Shown in pieces: positions 59,982-64,000 of a stretch of 64,000 bases of DNA. The notes under the pieces are model-generated. The model had not been told where the DNA came from, did no database searches, and saw nothing but the letters and a program-made list of their open reading frames with translations. Positions within the stretch are counted from its first letter, which is position 1, and each line of letters begins with the position of its first letter. The DNA comes from Anaplasma phagocytophilum str. Webster. Its GTDB lineage: Bacteria; Pseudomonadota; Alphaproteobacteria; Rickettsiales; Anaplasmataceae. Position numbers and translations under genes: made by a program. The stretch spans positions 930,001 to 994,000 of the forward strand of contig NZ_LANS01000001.1 of NCBI RefSeq assembly GCF_000964685.1. Reading direction: 5' to 3'.

Positions 59982-61631
59982 AGCTTTTATCTTTGTTTCG
60001 AATATAGAGTTGATTCTACAGTTTGCTGCGCTAGGCAAGGGTATATACTTCGATATCATAGATAGTTTTTCATTACGGGTAAGACCTTTCTTTGCGTCTT
60101 CTACAGTGCATATGAGATATGTAGATCGTGTTTTCGAATCTTTCTACAATTCACATAACGTGCTCATGAGTATTCTTTGTAAAAAGATGAACTGTAACGT
60201 GATGTTATCTAAAAAAGGTGAAGCTCTTGCAGCAGATTCTGGATAATAAATTCCAAAAGTCTCCTGCTATAAGGTGCAAGTAAGGTTTTTTTGTATTGGT
60301 TCTACAGGCAGCGTAAATCCATAACTTAAAGGTGGGATAGCAACATCTGGTGGAAAAACTCACGCCACTACATTATAGATTTCCTTTGTAAAACACACCT
60401 GTAATAGTATGAATCCATAACTTAAAATAGTGAGGCACATTTAGGAGATTCAGTTAGGCTCCAGCTTTTCTCGCTATACATACGTCAATAGCAGCGTTCT
60501 TAGCGTATACCATTGAAACCTTAGTCATTTAACAAGCCCGGATAGTGCGCAAATGGCGCAGTAACTTTGGTATATTATTGATAGGGGAGGTGCCTTTTGT
60601 ATCTAAGATTTACCCAACATTTTGATATAGCCTTGCAGGCTTTGTTTTGCTTCTCGTCAAACTCCTTAAATTTATATATGAGACTTCCTAGCAGGCTTCT
60701 GGCCCGGAAATTAGCACAGATAGTTATAAAAAATTAGAAAGTTTTACATATGCAGTGCTCATATGATAATTTCTGCTCTCTTAAACTCTATATGCTTAAT
60801 CAAGTTATAAGCTTGGGTAGGACATACGTTTGCGATTCCCCTGCATGCAAATAGAAATTTGTTTTGCGGACTCAAGTAACATGTTCTCTGCGCGAAGCAG
60901 TTCAAGACGTATATCGCGTTATAGGTACAAAGTATTATATCATCGCGGGTTTATCAAAGAGCAATAAGATCAAGAGTACACATATGCATATGTTTTACCA
61001 TAGCACCTGTGAATATAAGTGTACCTTCAGATTAACTTTACGTGCTGATGCAGGCATCCCCACGCTTATAGCCTTGCTCATTATACCGTAGTTTTGTGTA
61101 GGATCGGGTATCTATAAACTTCCAAAAAATTTCCTTCACAGAACCCACATATTTTGAACGAAAAACCCGTCTTCATTGGGTAGTATCTATGCTTTCTTCT
61201 ACACAAGCACACGCTAGCTACCAAATAGAACAGCGTCACCATGGAAAGAAAAAACAGCAAAGCCTTAAACTATACCAGATGAAGCAGAAGCTCGACGACA
61301 AATCATCACGCCACGCACCCCTAATGAGGACTAGACATAAAGCGCTTACCTAACCACAACATCCAAGAAGGTCAGAGAAGCATCACAAACAATACTAGAA
61401 GAGATAAAAAACCACGCAAGTGCAGGGCCTAAGCCACACTAGTGACAACAAACCCCCCTACACACCTACAATACCAAACACACTACAGAGCAGGGACACA
61501 CAATCCAGCCCTTTAGGCAAACCACTACTCACAGCAGAAAATACAGCAAACTCCCGCTTCTGAACTCTACGGAGATAAAACCCAGCGCAGGAACTGTACA
61601 ATTTTTGAAACTTAAGCACGCGCAGCCAGAG
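59982..61631. other. Long intergenic region
   Basis: 1.65 kb without a supported gene. Frames at 59938-60246 and 60864-61091 have no motif. The part 61190-61600 is unusually rich in C and A on the plus strand; one frame reads KVREASQTILEEIKNHASAG near 61360-61425 and may be a gene remnant. Confidence 0.5.
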
Positions 61632-61802
61632 CTATCTAAGCTTTTCTTCCTTGAATAGTACGTGCTTCCTCGCTACAGGGTCGTACTTACGAAAAGACAA
61701 CTTCTGCACCAATTTTTTAGGATCACGCTTCTTGACGTAAAAATATCCCGTACCTTCGCTGCTTACCAGCTTTACCAACAAGGTAGCACCTTTCTTAGCC
61801 AC
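61632..61802 (-). CDS. rpmG: Large ribosomal subunit protein bL33
   Basis: 56 aa. The minus strand from a GTG at 61802 reads [40 protein letters not shown] and [16 protein letters not shown], a full alphaproteobacterial L33. It has no CxxC zinc pairs, so it is the zinc-free form. The GTG start replaces the usual MAKK ATG. The longer plus-strand frame over the same bases is a shadow. Divergent from the gene at 61944. Confidence 0.96.
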   Translation of the reverse strand: MAKKGATLLVKLVSSEGTGYFYVKKRDPKKLVQKLSFRKYDPVARKHVLFKEEKLR

Positions 61803-61877
61803 TTAGAAGTACCAAATACCAAATGCGAAGATCTTACTTGTTTGAATACTATAGGTCAAGTGGTTTAGTAAAAACGA

Positions 61878-61905
61878 TTGACATACTATGTGGAGTAGGT
61901 ATTTA
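61878..61905 (+). promoter_or_regulatory. Putative promoter of the PgpA-like gene
   Basis: -35 TTGACA at 61878-61883 and -10-like TATTTA at 61900-61905, with 16 bp between. It lies about 38 bp before the ATG at 61944. Confidence 0.45.
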
Positions 61906-61943
61906 GGACTCTGTCCCTGTGAATCTTGCAAAGTGGCTATGGT

Positions 61944-62672
61944 ATGTTGAAATCCCTATTTAAGCTTTTTATGAAGCTCGTTGGCGCGGTTGTACCAGTG
62001 AGATTAGTTAGTACTTTTCTAGGTATGGGTCATCTTCCTGCTTGGCAAGAACATTGGACTTCATTGGCGGTTTTGGTGATGGTGCATGCCTTGTGTTATA
62101 TAATGCACGGTTCACCGCCTATGCTGGCTAACGCTGCGTTTAGTAGTGGATTGGTGATAGCACCGTTCTTCCTTCAAGTATCTGCGGGTTTACTGGTTTT
62201 AGGTATAGTTTCCGTATTTATACAGAATAATGATCAAGGGCGTGGTTTGGGTAGTGGAGACACAACAGTTATACAGTTGGCATTTGGACAATTGCTTACT
62301 GCGGCGCTTGCTATGCCTGCAGCAGTAGCGTTATACGAGAGTGTTATCAGTTTGTACGATAGGGTATGTATGGGGATATTTAGTTGTCCCTTATGGGTGA
62401 ACTATTTTATGCACCTTTTAGTGTTCTTTATAATACCTTTTCTATTCTTTAACACCATGATCATTATTAAGCCGTGGCCTGTTTCTATGTTGCAACTAAG
62501 GTACAGTACTTGCATATCGGTAATGGCTGAGGGTTTGGTTCTAGCATCTTATTCTATAGTCGTTATGTATGTTGTAGCGTTCATATTTGCTGGGTTACAG
62601 ATCACTAGTGCCGCAAAATACATGAAAGTAGTGATATACTTTGCTTTAGCGGGGCCTCACGCGTTTTTTTGA
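61944..62672 (+). CDS. PgpA-related membrane protein, likely catalytically dead
   Basis: 242 aa from the ATG at 61944 (a TTG at 61926 opens the frame). About six hydrophobic segments. It lines up along its length with the PgpA at 16511: TFLGMGHLPAW with TWFGCGRSPIA; LVLGIVSVF with MVLGTFAVA; TVIQLAFGQLL with VVVDEVCGQLL; IIIKPWPVS with DIVKPWPIC; ISVMAEGLVLAS with LGVMLDDAAAAM. The acidic pairs DE and DD are replaced (QL and EG). In PgpA these bind magnesium, so loss of phosphatase activity is likely. It could be a partner or regulator of lipid metabolism, or a family with a new role. Confidence 0.65.
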   Translation: MLKSLFKLFMKLVGAVVPVRLVSTFLGMGHLPAWQEHWTSLAVLVMVHALCYIMHGSPPMLANAAFSSGLVIAPFFLQVSAGLLVLGIVSVFIQNNDQGRGLGSGDTTVIQLAFGQLLTAALAMPAAVALYESVISLYDRVCMGIFSCPLWVNYFMHLLVFFIIPFLFFNTMIIIKPWPVSMLQLRYSTCISVMAEGLVLASYSIVVMYVVAFIFAGLQITSAAKYMKVVIYFALAGPHAFF

Positions 62673-62791
62673 GTTAAAAAAGTATCTTTCCTGACTGTAT
62701 TTTGTAAAGTAGTATACCGTATGGTGTGGCTTATTAGTGGGGAGAGGTTCATAATTATTACCACGGTTACTATGTTCTGTGCTTTGTTGTA

Positions 62792-63289
62792 ATGAAGGAC
62801 ATATTTGGAGTGCATATGAAGAAGTGTGGAGCGTTATTCTTTGTGGGTAGTGTTATTGCCTTGGCAATTGCATATGTTGCCCAGATGTTTTTTGGTCTAG
62901 TACCGTGTAAACTCTGTTTGTATGAGCGTGTACCATACTTTATAGCCCTTATTCCCTCGATCATCATGATGTTTAAAAACTTCAAGGGGCTCTTTTTTGT
63001 AGTGGTGATATGCTATGTGGCAGGAATCATTATATCTATATATCATGCGGGTTTGGAGTATGGTTGGTTCACAGATTTCTTGCACTGTGCTGGGGATGTC
63101 GGCTTCGGTACAAGCCTTGAAGATATAAAGGCTAACTTGCTTAGCAAAGAGGAAGTAGTTTCGTGTAAGGTGCCTAGCTTTGTATTTATGGGCATATCTC
63201 TCTCAGGATGGAACGCCGTGTACGCAATTTCCATTTTAATCTGTGCTTTTCTGCTACGTGTTAGATATACTCGCGATCACCACAAGTAG
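62792..63289 (+). CDS. dsbB: DsbB-family disulfide bond formation protein
   Basis: 165 aa, four transmembrane segments. The quinone-linked cysteine pair is C39/C42 in PCKLCLYERVPYF; the second pair is C99 (FLHCAG) and C125 (VVSCKVPSFVFMGISLSGWN). This is the layout of DsbB-like proteins of Alphaproteobacteria. It reoxidises a periplasmic DsbA. The start may also be at residue 9 (62816), which gives the more usual N-terminus. A partial copy of its 3' end follows directly. Confidence 0.9.
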   Translation: MKDIFGVHMKKCGALFFVGSVIALAIAYVAQMFFGLVPCKLCLYERVPYFIALIPSIIMMFKNFKGLFFVVVICYVAGIIISIYHAGLEYGWFTDFLHCAGDVGFGTSLEDIKANLLSKEEVVSCKVPSFVFMGISLSGWNAVYAISILICAFLLRVRYTRDHHK

Positions 63290-63297
63290 TATTATCT

Positions 63298-63420
63298 GAG
63301 GAAATAGTTTCGTGTAAGGTGCCTAGCTTTGTATTTATGGGTATGTCTCTTTCAGGGTGGAATGCCGAGTATGCAGTTTCTCTTTTAGCCTGTGCTATGT
63401 GTTAGGTATACTCGCGATCA
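63298..63420 (+). pseudogene. Tandem remnant of dsbB 3' end
   Basis: GAGGAAATAGTTTCGTGTAA at 63298 matches GAGGAAGTAGTTTCGTGTAA at 63149. It reads EEIVSCKVPSFVFMGMSLSG, then WNAEYAVSLLACAMC and a stop, a few changes from dsbB residues 120-155. The matching bases run on through a TATACTCGCGATCACCAC tail. No start or upstream part. Confidence 0.93.
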
Positions 63421-63496
63421 CCACGGCATAGGCGATATTATGTGGAGACAGTTGCGTATCCATGTTAACATAATGGTGTGTGGTAGTTTAGCATCT

Positions 63497-63510
63497 GGAG
63501 GTTATGTATG
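63497..63510 (+). promoter_or_regulatory. Ribosome binding site for the edge gene
   Basis: GGAGG at 63497-63501 lies 6 bases before the ATG at 63508. A nearer ATG at 63504 runs into a stop after six codons. Confidence 0.65.
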
Positions 63511-64000
63511 GAGGCTATGTCTGACAGGGGCTTAATCAAGGGGGCTAGTGCTCCCCATGAAGCATTGTTCAGAACGGCATACAGGTGTTCAGGGTATGCG
63601 TCTAGTTATTTAAGGCACTTGAATATCTATGCAGTTGCTTCAGCTTATCAGTCTGCATATCCGATGTTTTACACAGCAAGGTTTGCCTATAAAAGGGTTA
63701 AGCGGGCGTACGCCACATTATTTTGGGGAGATCTTATCGTAATAAGTGTACTGCGTGCTTATATAGATGCATTCTTCAAGGTCTTAAAACTTTCTTTGGA
63801 CGATTACAAGGATAAAAGAAAGACAACAAAGATAGCGCTAAAGATAGCGCTATCTGCGCTCATGTTAGTACTGATGCTTATTGGGGTATGTATTATAGTA
63901 GTATCTCTACTCTTTTTGCTATGTTTGCGCGTTAAGCTTCTCAGAATATGTGTACAGAAAATTTTCAATATCATAGGAAAGTGTTTAGTGGAAGTGTGTG
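63508..64000 (+). CDS. Hypothetical membrane protein, 3' end beyond the window
   Basis: At least 164 codons, open to the window edge. It starts MEAMSDRGLIKGASAPHEAL. Its first ~110 residues are rich in Tyr, Arg and Ala (SGYASSYLRHLNIYAVASAY). A strongly hydrophobic stretch follows at about 118-146 (LSALMLVLMLIGVCIIVVSL, preceded by a repeated KIAL). No family recognised. The repeated AAAGATAGCGCTA near 63828-63852 encodes KIALKIAL. Confidence 0.6.
   Translation, partial: MEAMSDRGLIKGASAPHEALFRTAYRCSGYASSYLRHLNIYAVASAYQSAYPMFYTARFAYKRVKRAYATLFWGDLIVISVLRAYIDAFFKVLKLSLDDYKDKRKTTKIALKIALSALMLVLMLIGVCIIVVSLLFLLCLRVKLLRICVQKIFNIIGKCLVEVC

Noticed and set aside
59938-60246. 102-codon plus-strand frame after the ankyrin gene
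   Set aside because: It overlaps the ankyrin gene end and shows no motif or ribosome binding site.
61662-61868. 68-codon plus-strand frame
   Set aside because: It overlaps rpmG, which is unmistakable on the other strand.

Overview
The window looks like a chromosomal segment of Anaplasma phagocytophilum or a very close relative (Rickettsiales, Anaplasmataceae). The strongest evidence is many fragments of the P44/MSP2 surface antigen family, with the typical block [15 protein letters not shown], a variable centre, [17 protein letters not shown], and the C-terminal GGEFGVRLAF. It is supported by a low to moderate GC content, long non-coding gaps with decayed genes, and alphaproteobacterial housekeeping genes scattered singly rather than in large operons.

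Layout. 1-2286 is a gene graveyard with ~202-bp tandem repeats and a decayed acidic repeat gene. 2290-6056 (minus) holds tRNA-Leu, rpsD, recR, tatA and a ferric-type ABC ATPase. 6608-10351 holds a DsbD-N-like periplasmic protein, ubiB, and the znuC/znuA divergon. 10755-12734 is P44 cluster 1 (plus). A broken bioF, iscX and a four-gene minus operon (small lipoprotein, pgpA, GNAT, PAS sensor) follow. 17461-24936 is the protein quality control block: tRNA-Lys, tRNA-Leu, tig-clpP-clpX-lon, tRNA-Met(CAT), fmt. 25002-25421 is an unusual 9-bp array. 25825-34760 holds trhO, the PPDK regulator, an extended thiE, a CorC-like protein, yggT and ftsK. 34761-41524 is mostly non-coding with a 311-bp duplication, P44 cluster 2 (minus) and a five-TM-like membrane protein gene. 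41525-49845 holds argD, pleC, a 246-bp tandem repeat, tolA, tolQ and mutL. 50018-52077 is P44 cluster 3 (minus). 53009-59981 holds dprA, fabF, acpP and a large ankyrin protein. The right end has rpmG, a PgpA-like protein that appears to have lost its catalytic acids, dsbB with a 3' tandem remnant, and a truncated membrane protein gene.

How it fits together. The P44 fragments are promoterless variable-region donors; no complete expression-site gene is visible here. RecR belongs to the RecF recombination pathway, which is proposed to drive P44 gene conversion. Clusters 1 and 3 share a nearly identical ~250-bp segment in opposite orientation about 39 kb apart. Several genes have left partial copies of themselves nearby or far away (dsbB, tolA, the membrane protein at 38491), so partial duplication followed by decay is a recurring theme.

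Four short genes (tatA, the lipoprotein, rpmG, and the open frame at the right edge) and several start codons were worked out by hand from the sequence. Function calls rest on motif recognition only; no database search was run.
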